From Trichostrongylus colubriformis (Eukaryota > Nematoda > Chromadorea > Rhabditida > Trichostrongylidae): a stretch of 64,000 nucleotides of DNA. The notes beneath the pieces were generated by a model. That model did no database searches. It saw only the letters and a program-made list of their open reading frames with translations, and was not told the DNA's origin. Numbering within the stretch: the first letter of the stretch is position 1; every line of letters begins with the position of its first letter. The stretch covers positions 1,055,992 through 1,119,991 of the forward strand of contig OZ022261.1 of assembly GCA_963978905.1 (NCBI GenBank), given 5' to 3'. Positions 29,301-41,300 of the stretch are shown here, piece by piece. Both the position numbers and the translations under genes were made by a program.

Positions 29301-32300
29301 CGCAGACAACAAGAAGAGGAACAACGTCGACGAGAAGAGCAACGCCGCAGACAACAAGAAGAGGAACAACGTCGACGAGAACAACAAGAACGACGAAGAC
29401 ATGCAGAAGAACCACGACGTAGACAGCAAGAAGAACGTCGTCAATACATCAGAGAGCTCGAACTTGAACTCGATGACCTTCACAGGGGACGTAATCTACT
29501 CCCGCAGAGGAAGATTGGTAATGCCGAAGGAGTTGACGTCACATGCTCCTTCTGCGGTCGTTTCGGCATCCACTACTCAGACTCGTGTGGGGATTTCACC
29601 AGAGGAGAAGAACGTCGCGCCTTCATCGAACGAAGCAGAATGTGCATATACTGCTTGGGTCCCCACGAAGCTGATCATTGCAGAGCAATGGTGCGAAGCT
29701 GTTGGTATTGTGACATCGTGAGAAACACAGCTCTTAGGTTCCTCATCGAGAACGACGGACACCACAGAGCGTTATGCAATATCCCCGACGCTAAGGACCG
29801 CATCTCAGCGAGGATCAGACTCGTAAGAGATGAATTAGACAACGTAAGGCACGGGCAATAATGTATGTCGTCCGGAGTGTAGCTACACGCTACTTTGTAT
29901 ATATATGGTAGATAATTTTCATTAATTGAACTTTAATCATTATTAATCAATTGAGAAGTTGTTAGTACTAGGATGTTCTTAACATGCTTTCAGAATATGT
30001 TTTTTCGCTTGCCAGCTGCGTTAAGGAGACGATCTTTGGAGTCACAGCTGCAGCTGGAGACTGTCTTCACTGTCTTCACGGTATTTAAGCCTCCCAGGAT
30101 GACTCACAGGGCTTCTGAGCTCTGTCTTCCGACTTCTGGCTGCTGGCTCTGATCGCCTCCTCGACGACCGCTTCATTCATCGCCTCAATAGTAGGTTCTC
30201 ATAATCGAACCTATTTTTCCCGTATTCACTATAGTAGCCTGTTACAGATCCCAATCTCACTTAACCGCAATAGCTTCGGCACTCAATATTATCACTTACG
30301 AAGACTCCAACCAACAGTTCGTATCTGAATACTAGTAGATATAATAAATATTAGCTTATATTACTGTCTGTTTTCCTTCAGGACAATAACCGACAGTTCC
30401 AATAAAACTATTCCAATAATCCGCGTGGCCAGTGCAAGCACTGTAGGGCGAGCAACTACTTATTATATAAGGCTACTATAAACGAAGCGCCCTGAATGTC
30501 CGAACCGGTAGCTCGACACAACGGTATACATGGAACCACGTTGTGCGCTTATTCAGTGCATCGAAAACGAGCTGTTTTCGGAAGCGATTTGAATGTGTGA
30601 TGTCTGGATTGCACACAGTAACGGGGGGACAACAAAATGGATAGACTAGAATAAGCAGCTTTGATGGATTTTGAATCCGGCGTCGCATCCAAGGAGAATT
30701 TCGGTCGCTCTTTTATGATTTGCTGTTGATGCGGACCAATTCAAAAAGCTATGAATTCCAAAGTCCATGATCCAGTCTATTCCGTTGTTGTGGTTCCCCA
30801 CCGTGTACCATGAATCTGACGTAATCCGCTGAAAATATTCTTGCCTTCAATAAATGGGCAAAGCCCAACCATCTTCTACGATGACGCTGCACCACATCAA
30901 TATTTTGCTCTGTTCAAAACAGAACTAAATGGTGAAGTTCTCCTCCTATATAAACCTTGGATGTATCCAAGATGGACTGCCACTTCTTAGCCTTTCGAAG
31001 CCATTCTCATAGGAGAGATAGTTTCAGATGAGAAAAATGTCCAAATTGTCTTCCAATTTTTAGGGCTCCAAAAAATCGGATCTGACGTTGTTGACAAAAA
31101 TGTGCTCATTTTTGTAGTTTTCATGTCACTTTGGAACTCTGCATTTTAGTAGTTACGATCTTAAAAACTAAGCTTCCGAACAAGGGATTCTTTTCGACCG
31201 ACCCAATACGAAAACAACTGACACTGAACTGATCAGCATTATCAGATAGCATATTTGAGGTCGGACATTTCCTTGTGAGACAGTGTAGGACAAGAAAAGA
31301 TGGAGTGACACATAAAAGAGAGAAGAGTCGAACGATAGAATGAGCGCAATAATAGACAAGGATGCAATATTTGTCAGAAGCAGCCTAAAGCTACTCGAGA
31401 TTTCGAGGAGAATTTGGGTTGTCAAATACTGAAACAAACCCGCAAGTTCGTTTCCTGATTTCCTTGAAGAGATGGCCAACGAAAACATCACGAAGCTGAA
31501 AATGCGTAGAAACATCTGAGATAACTGAAGGCATCAGAGGAGTAGCCACTGAACATAAATTAGCTTACTATTCACAGTTGCCATCACTCTCTACTATGAC
31601 AACAAAGTGGCGGTCATCGAAAGTGCGCCCCTCCCGCTGATCTGGTAGTTTTCCTGTATGAGGTGAATCGACATGCTTCGGGAATCCACTACTCAGTAGC
31701 CGTTCGGGAAAAACATGAAGCATGAGAACGCGTGTATCAGCCTTAAATTAATCAGGTCCAAAATTAAATACATAAACAATAACTTGAACGTACCTGTAAT
31801 GCCCCGATAACTTCTCCGACTTTTAAAACACATCCAGGTTTCGCAGTTGATTGTGTGGACACAACATTAAAGTGCCGAAAAAGACCGGTGTATGTTCTTT
31901 TCCTAGAGGGCTGTCTCAAGAGGCATCTGCAAGAACCAAACCTATTACAGGTTTTTGGTTGCAACTGGGGAGATTTATTATTGGGTTGAGGAATAAGTTC
32001 CCGCGGTTTTTTTCAACCCCGTTTTTCACATTGTTCCCATCATCTTTGGACGAAGCTTATGTATGCTTTCGATAGAGCTTTTTTTGCTCTACAGAATGGT
32101 ACTACTTTTTATACAAATCGCTCAACTCCTTGCTGTTTTTAAGGCTCACAAAGGCAGTACTCGCAAAAGTGTGCACTTTCGTTATCTTCTCTCCCTCGCC
32201 TAGCATCGAGATCGAAGAGAATATTTAGGTATGCATCCGATAGAGCTCTTCTTGCTCTACAAGATGATACCACCATTCTTCTGAATCTTTTCATATTTTA

Positions 32301-35300
32301 GCCTATAGGAATAAGTTTTCACCTTCTTTTCAAGTCGAAATCGCGCAATGAAAATGAAATGTTTTGACAAAGTGTGTTAAATCGTTCGATAGAACTCTTT
32401 TCGCTCTACAAGATGGTTTTTACGGTTTTTGTTCGAATTGATTTTTGTCATTTTTTAGACCATTTAAAAGTCGACGAAATCACGAGAATGAAAGGAACCA
32501 TTTTTGACACCATGTGACGAAAATGCTTGATTTCGTCGACTTTTAAATGATCTAAAAAATGGTAAAATTTAATTTGAACAAAAACCGTAAGCATTTCTTT
32601 GTAGAGGGAAAAGAGTTCTATCGAACAATATAACACACTCTGTCAAAACATTTCATTTTCATTGCGCGATTTCGACTTGAAAAAAAGGTGAAAACTTATT
32701 CCTATAGGCTAAAATATGAAAAGATTCAGAAGAATGGTGGTATCATCTTGTAGAGCAAGAAAAGCTCTATCGGATGCATACCTAAATATTCTCTTCGATC
32801 TCGATGCTAGGCGAGGGAGAGAAGATAACGAAAGTGCACACTTTTGCGAGTACTGCCTTTGTGAGCCTTGAAAACAGCAAGGAGTTGAGCGATTTGTACA
32901 AAAAGTAGTACCATTCTGTAGAGCTGGAGAAGCTTTATCGAAAACATATACACATGCATTTCTTGATCCTGATGGTAGCCTAGGAAGATGAGGTGTCGAG
33001 GGCGCCAATTTTCGCCTGCAGCTTACTTCATTTCCAAACCTCATAAATATTAGGTGGTCGAAGGAATCGGAAAACCGATACCAGCGTTTTGTAGAGCAAA
33101 AAAAGCTCTATCGAAAATATATATAAGTTTTGTCAAAAGATGATGGGAACATTGTGAAAAACGGGGTTGAAAAAAAACCGCGGGAACTTATTCCTCAAAC
33201 CAATATATTAGTAACCCAACACAAATTATAGTGCTCTGACTACGAAGATGTTTTTGGGAAATTTGGCGCGAGAGCAGCATGCTCAAGTCTAGGGCAGACG
33301 GAAGAAGCCGAGGCGTTCGAGCTGCTCAGCTGCGATTGAAGGGTTCTCGATTTATGTAAGTAGGGTTCACCCATCCCCAAATCCCTTCTCCTCAGGCGGC
33401 AGAAGCCTCATTCCCCTTGACGTGTTACTGCGATCTTTCTGCGAGGCACCTTTCCCTTACGCCTGAGAAGGAAGCTCACGTGGATGAAAAATCCTGTTAA
33501 TAAACTACAAATAATTTTTTTCGAAGTTGCGTAAAGTTACTTATTAGCCTAATGAGGGCTTTCTCACCTATTTCTTTCCAGCAGGGAAGTTTGTCAGTCA
33601 CGAGTCGACCCTGGGAGTCCTCGTAATCTCAGTTCATTGGTTTTATCCTAACAATAAGGATGTTGGATGACAATATCCAGTAGAATTTATTGCAGTGCGA
33701 TTGCTACAGTAGCGAAAAACAAAAAGGTATCTTTGCAACCCCCCGCCCTTGATTAATTTGCAATTTTCAACTTCGGAAAACCACTATAAACCTCGCATAT
33801 TCCTCTGTAAGACCACTTTTATCCGTTTTGCATGATCCAAGTAAACAACGCCATCAACCATTAAGTGTTAAAAAAATTGTAAGCCGTTTTGCGTGTCCAC
33901 CAGATGACTCAAATTCGAAAGCTTGTCAATTTAGGAAAAGTAACATGTTGTGCTCAATAAATAGATGGAAAGAGTTCTTTTTAATACAGGATGCGGCAAA
34001 AAGCGCTCGAGAAACCCTACCATATTAGGAATCTACATAGATTAGGTATCTGCATAGACTTCACTGGTTTATGTTATTAACAAACATTTCCAGCAGGCTT
34101 ATTAAAGCGGCCCAAGACCGGATACTGTCGCCCTTGGCTTGAACACAATAATGAAGATGGTGAGAAAAAGCTTCTGCCCTGGGTGGCGAACCGTCCCATA
34201 CTTTCGTGAGAGTAAGTTCTCAGCAAGTGTTGAAAATGAGGTTGACCGTTGATATGTTTATTTTGCCGAAAACGGTTATCCGGGAGATGGAAGACAGTAA
34301 TACCTATAGATGCATGTGGACTTGTACTACATGTGTATGTACAGAAGAGATTGCTGGAAAGCGTTTGGAGGGAAAAAGTGGTATTTGGAAATATGAAAAG
34401 ACTTTTTAGACTACCCAATACCTTCCCTTGTAAGTCTCCCCTGGCAAAATTAAAGAGGATTTGCACGAGGGTCTCCCGCGTCCGTCTGCGCTCACCCTCT
34501 TCGTCAGACTGTATGGACCATAGGTAATATTATCTAATCTTAGATACACATAACGAAATGTCTCTTGATAACTCCTTCCAAGCTGGTATGGCATGGCTGG
34601 TCAATGTTTTTGCCGCACCCTGTATAATTTTTCATATAATTCCACCACGTTTTTGAGTTACTAGGGAAATCTCAGAATACAGTAAAAGGTCACTTCTGGA
34701 TGACCTCACTTTACGAGTTCTAGTTTAGTCCAAAAGCAACGGAAACAACAAATACTGTGAGCCTGGAAGGGAATGAGGCATTGCGTTAGATGATACAACT
34801 TGTCCCTGGTTTTAGAGGAGCAGATGTGAGAACAAGTTGCTCGAATTTTTAATTATCCTAAGCGATTCGATCGAAATAGCAAAAGGCGATGAACGTCCGC
34901 ATTTGCAGAGGATATTCAAAATATTGTTATTTCCCACACAAACGTAATTGACCACCTGTATTAGCTTGGATTGTGCTGCAAAAAATCAGAAAAATACCAT
35001 ATTTTTCAGGATCGTCTTCCAGATATCGAGCGAGTTGTGGGACAGAGCCCTCCCGCGCCCATGATACTCTACAGACCTAGCGCCAACTGAGCTCCACTTT
35101 TTCGAACATCTAGGCATCTATAAGTGTTCCAAAATGATGGCTTGAAGTCGACTTTTCATGACTTCAGGCAATGTAAATCGTCACGTTTTTATCGGAACGG
35201 GTTGAGCAAAACTGCATCAAATTGGCAGAAGAGTGGGAATCAAATGGTCTTTCTTTGCGCAAAGATGAGGACTGAGCAGATTTAGTCTCCCGAAAAGGAA

Positions 35301-38300
35301 GTTGCGGATACCGGCCGAAATTTTTTACGACCTTATTAAAAACTTATGTTTTCTAAAGAATACGGACTAGAACGAATACGGAGCTCTCCCGGTAACAATT
35401 TTTCTGCAGGCTGTCATGAAAAATAAAGATCGCCTCACTCTTATACACTACAGAACAAGAGGAGCAATTTCAGTGAGGTTGAGGTCAGGCGAAGTCGTCA
35501 ACCTGGTGAGGTGCTGCTGGCGCGGTGGATCTCGCGTCGCACATGGCCAGTACTAAATACTCTACGAACTTGGGCATTGAGTTAGTGCTGTACATCCACA
35601 AGGCTGTGTTCATACTTTGTGCACCGACGTCGGTACCGGTAGCGACGGCGTCAAAGTCATATGCCTGCCGCCGATGCCCGGGTTGGTGCGCAAAGTTTGA
35701 ACACAGCTTAAGCGGCCATTTACGATGGAGCGATGACCAACATGCCACCTCCTTATCACTTTTAGCAATGTTTTAGAAATGCATAGGGAAGAGATTCAAA
35801 GCTGAAAAAAGCACGACTGTACTTATCAACTTCAGCGGTTTTTTGACGAGTGGAGTTGTATATCTCCGCGAGAAGGTCCCCAGCATCAGTCATTGCCTGA
35901 AAATACATAAGGGGAAAATGCAAAATAAAGAAGACTGACACTAACAGCTTGTAAACGGCACCTGATAGATGACAAGATTTTGACCGTCATTAGCAATGAA
36001 AAAACATGTTGTAGAGTTGCTTGTAGTCTCAGAAGAGCAGCTAAAACGATTATAATAACTTTCAGAGTTTTTGCGATTTTGGACGCTGTTCATCCTCATC
36101 ATTTTGGACCCATCCAAAGTGGGCGCATAGCTTTGTATCACACACCACACGCCGCAACGCCAATTTTCTATCCTAATGATACACCTATTTTCATGCAAAT
36201 AACATAATTTTACCGAGCGTCGGTTTTGGCGATCAGAAAGTGGAAACGGGAAAGACTACTAGTTCAAAAAGCAACGTCAGCAGCTATTACGCTACTTGAT
36301 GATCCACCATGAAGTATGCTTAAGCCTTATCGGCACAGTGATCGACATTGTTGAGTGCCTTAATAATGGCTCTGGATGGTAAAGGCAGCATTAAGTGGTA
36401 GATACAACCTGCAGCTTCGCGATTATGGCATCAACCAGGATTGTCAGTTTTGAGATTTCAGTGGGCAACAGCACTCATACACTTCTTACTCAGCCCTTAC
36501 GCAGCCTTGTACCGTTCGAGCTCTGCTTATGCTTTTCTCTGTGACAAAATGTTCTGTCGTGTCCCTCAGCACTGAGACAATCCGGAGAAGACAGACGTAT
36601 CAGAATACTTGTGGACAAAAACGATACACAAGTACATGAGGACTTCTTCTACAAGGATCATCTCAGCCGTCCCGATGCTCATAGAGATGCCGCTACCAAC
36701 TCTATTCGTCCCTATCGTGATTCAAGGTGCTCTTGTGAACCCTTCTAGCCCTATGGGCAGGCAGAAACTCCTTCTTTTCTCGTGAGGCTTTAGAAGCGAC
36801 TGATAATCATGCCGGAGTCGTCATGAGGTCAATTCCATGTTCAGAGAGATCCATCGATAACCAGTTCGACGGCCACCGCGGTATTGCGTGTCGTGCCCGG
36901 CACATCTAACCATTCTTTAGCAGATGCGATAGCGTCGCTGACCTTCTATGGTTGCCGAAGTTCGAAACTACCAACTCTCCCCATTTCGTGCATCGAGAGT
37001 CGGCGAGCATAGCGTGCATCGAGAGGCGGCGAGCATAGTCCATTAAACTGCATGGTGGATAACACTGACCGCATGTCCATCCCGTGCATGGTGGGGCAAA
37101 CGTACAGCTAAATCCAAAAGATGGACGCGGATCTATATGTTCTAGCTTTCCTTCATAACACCCTCAATGATTCTGCACGCTCCCCAATCCGCGAGTTTTC
37201 TTCCATTCAGCTCTGATACTCCTCTCGCTTTCATCTATTCAGTTCTGATGTGAGGTCGTTCTTGTTCGGTTCCTTACCCAAGAATACATGACTGTAGCAA
37301 TCTGCGATGCTGCTCCGTTGAGTGTGGATGGTAGCGGGTATCGCCTGTCGCAACCTATTTTGCATGAACACAGTCATCGTTAGGTTCAGGTGGAAACCAT
37401 CCTCTCCACACTTGCATTTCAAAGTGGCTAGCATTCGCTCCGCTTCCTTAATTCATGTTGTTGTAAGCACAGTATCGTCAGCGAAGTGGAAGTGCTGGCC
37501 GTCTAATTAACTCTCACTCCTTCCGCTTTCAATTGATACATGAGTTCCCACGTCGAAGGACATGCATATTGTGGCTCGGCCCGCTACTATACCCTAACCT
37601 CTATATGGGATGATGTCCTTATCGCTCATTCGATAGGCCTAACACATCAGTGAGAGGAGCCTCTCAGGGAGGAAGATCCGTGTTCCGAGAAAGAGCAGTA
37701 TCAAAGTTCAATTTTAATGTCACATGCTGCCGTAGCTCTTCTATGGATACATTTCCAACTCGATGGGAACCGGCAGAGGAATGGGGAAGACCAAACCAGC
37801 TCATACGATAGGAATGTTGAATTTGTGACCGCAGCTTTTTGTTATAGAAGTAACAAAAATGGACGAACCGAAACGAGTCATGGAATGCAAACGATCGCGT
37901 CACACTACGACATGCACGTTCAGTTTGTGCCTCAACGGACTCGAAGACGATGTGGCCAGCAGATTACTTGGGAAACCGACGAAAAACGAGGAACATCAAG
38001 CACGTTTATAGTAGTTGATGTTGAACAAAGCCAGATGCGCGGACCACTTTTTGAACCGCATCTTTTACAGATAACGTTCTTTCTCTGGAATCCAAAAGGA
38101 CTTGTTGGCCAGTGGTTCCTGCTGCCGCGATGAAGATATATTGAACCGTGTTTGAGCCGAGGGGAGTGTATCGGGCGCACGCTAGTTCTATGGTATACCT
38201 TACCGGTATTATTTATATTTCTTCCTTTTTAACAATGAGCATTTGCACTAACAACAGGGAACATATTCGCCAAGTACGTCATACGCAATAGCGTGCGAGT

Positions 38301-41300
38301 ATTTAAAATTTGAGAAAAAGTAGTATCACGGAATACACCTCATGAGGGCGGGCACCTCAAAGCGTCTCAGAGTTGTTACAGAATGCAAATTTTCGAAACG
38401 CAAAACCTCCCAAATGTCACAAGTATAAACACACTACGTAAGCAACTATGGACAACGGCCAACGAACAGCACGAGCGCAGTGCTCCCACGCAAGACCAAA
38501 CCTGGAGCTGTGAGAAGTTTTCAGAAAATACGACTGCCGCCGTGGGGTTGTCTGTGTTCATAATCGAGCCGTCCCCCACCCCCACCTAAAAGGCCGTCAA
38601 TCGATGATCATATCACTGTCATTCAATGCAAAGTATGATAATCGAGTGACCTTTTTCTTTCGTAGAGATCCAAAAGTTTTCAACGGCGTATGGTTTTTTC
38701 TCAAGAGTACATGGGTGTGAGGGATGGAAACTTTTATACCCCCGTCGAGAAAAGTTCGATGGAACCTTGAACCTGGTCCTCAGCCTAGACACAGTCGTAC
38801 ACAAACCCAGCTAGAGCAACGGCAGAATTAATATATCTCACGCCTTGTCACTAACATAAGAGCCGAACTGTATAACAGAGAGGAATAACCTGGGAAAAAA
38901 GATAGGAATCCATCCGAGACATTCGAATCCAGTACGTAAAGAGCTTGCCACTCGTGCGAGTTCTTTTACTCCGCCAGTTTTGCACAGTGGACCAACAGGA
39001 GCAATTTTCCAGAGGATTAACTCGGACAAAAAACGTTCCTTCTGAAAACAGATTAACAACTACAATGTTAGACAGCATGAAAAGGGAAATCATAATCATA
39101 CGCAATGCTCAAGATTCGAAAACATTTTCGTAACAACAGCGCACACCAGATGGCACACCGCTTTTATCAACCAGTTGGTATAAATCAAACAGCTGTCAAT
39201 GCCACTCGATGAACTGTTTTAGGAAAGATTCAAAGAATGAGTGACAAATATCAATTTTTCAACATGGACGCTTACGCTATTCAACCTCAGGTACTACTTT
39301 ATAAGGTAAGACAATGCAGTCCACGTGTTTTGTGGCATGTGACGTAGGGATAGCGATACATGTACAGCGATCAGCATCCAGAGAATTGAGACAAGGCAAG
39401 TCCGTAATCCTTTTCCATCACAGTTGGCTTCAATGGAGACAGGGATGTTAGCGTTCTTGAGCGCTCGACATTCTTGTTGTACATATGGCACACTGGTGCA
39501 TCAATTATGCAGCATATGTATTAATTTCTTACAAAGCAGTCATTCTAGAATATCTCGATTTAGCCAAGAAATCCTATATCCTAATGTAGCCTTTCAGGTC
39601 ATGGCGCGCTTTCTGAAAGCAGTTTTGCATCGTGTACGGGGGTACGTGCGAAAAATATAACCTATGTCCATTTTTGCTGAGCGGCCCTAAGAATGCCAAA
39701 AAAAGGACTGATGGTCCGATCTCCAATGGGGACAAATTTTTACAAAATTCGGATTTTCAGTTTCGAGGTTCGCGAACATTTGTATATAAAAATTGGGTGC
39801 AATCACTTCTAAAGTGCTAGACAACGCCCCATTATCATTTTCCATCGAATTTACCAATCAACTTCTTGAACATGCCGGCGCTCATAGCGCACGAGCGAGG
39901 CATTTTGTGCGAAACGGACTCGCTGGCTCCGCTATTTCAGACGGACCCTCATGCCGTAGGTGCTCCAATGCTGCCAACTGAAGGCTCCATATTTTCATGA
40001 CGGCGAAAGTGGTAAGCCTAAGCTTGCATTTGCTTCTAGAGAAATTTTCAGGGATATTTTGCCCCTACACTTTTATCTCTTTCACTACCTTCTGTTTTCT
40101 ACTTGGCGGAAGTAAGCCGCGAGCAAATTACTCCTTTTTTTTGCACCCCTGTATATTTACTTCTACAAGTATTCTACAATCTTCATCTTTTTGAATAATA
40201 AAGACACCATTCACCCATGGCCAAGTACGTTGTCGATGTTAGGGTCAGAATTCAGATTATGCTAGAAACGTGCCCCATGGGTAGCTTGACCCACAGAACA
40301 CGAGTAAGATACTCACTCAGCACGAAAATGCGAATTTCGAGTGCTGCGGGCCTCTACGCCTTCAATGCAGACCACCAAATTCGCTAGAAGTCCGTATTCA
40401 GAGTCAATCTGGCACGCTGTCAACGAAATCTTAGTCATTTGACGTAAACATACATAGCAGATGAAAGAGTAAAGGTAGAAAAATACTAAAGTTTGCCGCT
40501 GACGGGATCGAACCACAAACCCACTAAATCATCCGCTGGCGAGTTCATCCAGTAGCCCATGGTCGCTGCAGCATTCTCAACTTCCAAAACGGATAGAACA
40601 TAGAAGCATCCAATGAATTTACACTCGACTTCTCGTCCGGAATACCTCTTATGTAAAACCTACTCAGACCTTTTTCAATTAACCACCCTTTACATGTGTT
40701 TTCGGGTAAAATACCGTGCTGTGTGATTGTTTAGATTTAAAGCACTTCAGTTCTTACTTGTTTCCCTCCACACATGTTTGTTTTGTCATGTTCCAGATTT
40801 GCCCCTCAACTTCACCAGTGAATAAACCAATGTTCAATGTTCCAGATGGAGCAGACAATACTCACATCACTACCGGCAAGTTCTTCAGAATGGAACTGTG
40901 AAGTGGTCAGGAGAAGAGGGAGAACAGGATGCGGAACAGCCTACAAAAATAGTAATTTTTGATATTTTCACATGGCGAACAATGGAAAGATTGAAATAGC
41001 ACAATTTCCTTTCACAAATTAAACACACCTGATTTATCTGGAAGCGATGGCCACACATTCGTGACATATGTGTTATATAAAGTATTGAAGTAAAGTTGCT
41101 ACTCTCGTCCACAGCCATCTTCCATAAGTTCAAGGAGCCATTTTCATGGTTTGTCAATAAATGAATCGTAGCAGAAACCTTACGCTCTAGTAGACGATCA
41201 CCCATCAGAAACTCTAAAGCAAGCCAATAGAATAAAACCACGCCAGTTAGCACTTGGTACAGCGCGTTTCAAACGGCACGACCAATATCGACTTATTAGA

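Larger units (their letters stand above)
19303..30480 (+). mobile_element. full-length BEL/Pao LTR retroelement with Env-like region and an extra 3' ORF
   Basis: 11,178-bp element inserted antisense in an rbc-1 intron. Order: LTR, primer-binding site, gag, zinc knuckles, protease, reverse transcriptase, RNase H, integrase, Env-like glycoprotein region, separate 3' ORF, LTR. The gene order and the protease/RT types are those of BEL/Pao elements. Nematode members with a phlebovirus-like envelope (Tas and Cer7 type) are known. The coding frame changes near 21015 and near 22320 and has a TAG at 22995-22997. The two LTRs are nearly identical, which suggests recent insertion. Confidence 0.96.
31903..35822. 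other. 3.9-kb intron filled with mobile DNA
   Basis: Holds the 1.2-kb foldback at 31981-33203, a TIR element at 33987-34622 and a mariner relic near 34990-35330. No other gene seen. Confidence 0.7.

Noticed and set aside
29140..29483. Long minus-strand open frames rich in Val/Leu opposite the BEL 3' ORF
   Set aside because: They are reverse-strand shadows of the 42-bp Arg/Glu repeat; repeats of a multiple of three bases keep other frames open.
34077..34466. Minus-strand 129-codon open frame in the TIR element at 33987-34622
   Set aside because: No recognisable transposase motif, and the plus strand is equally open; treated as chance.
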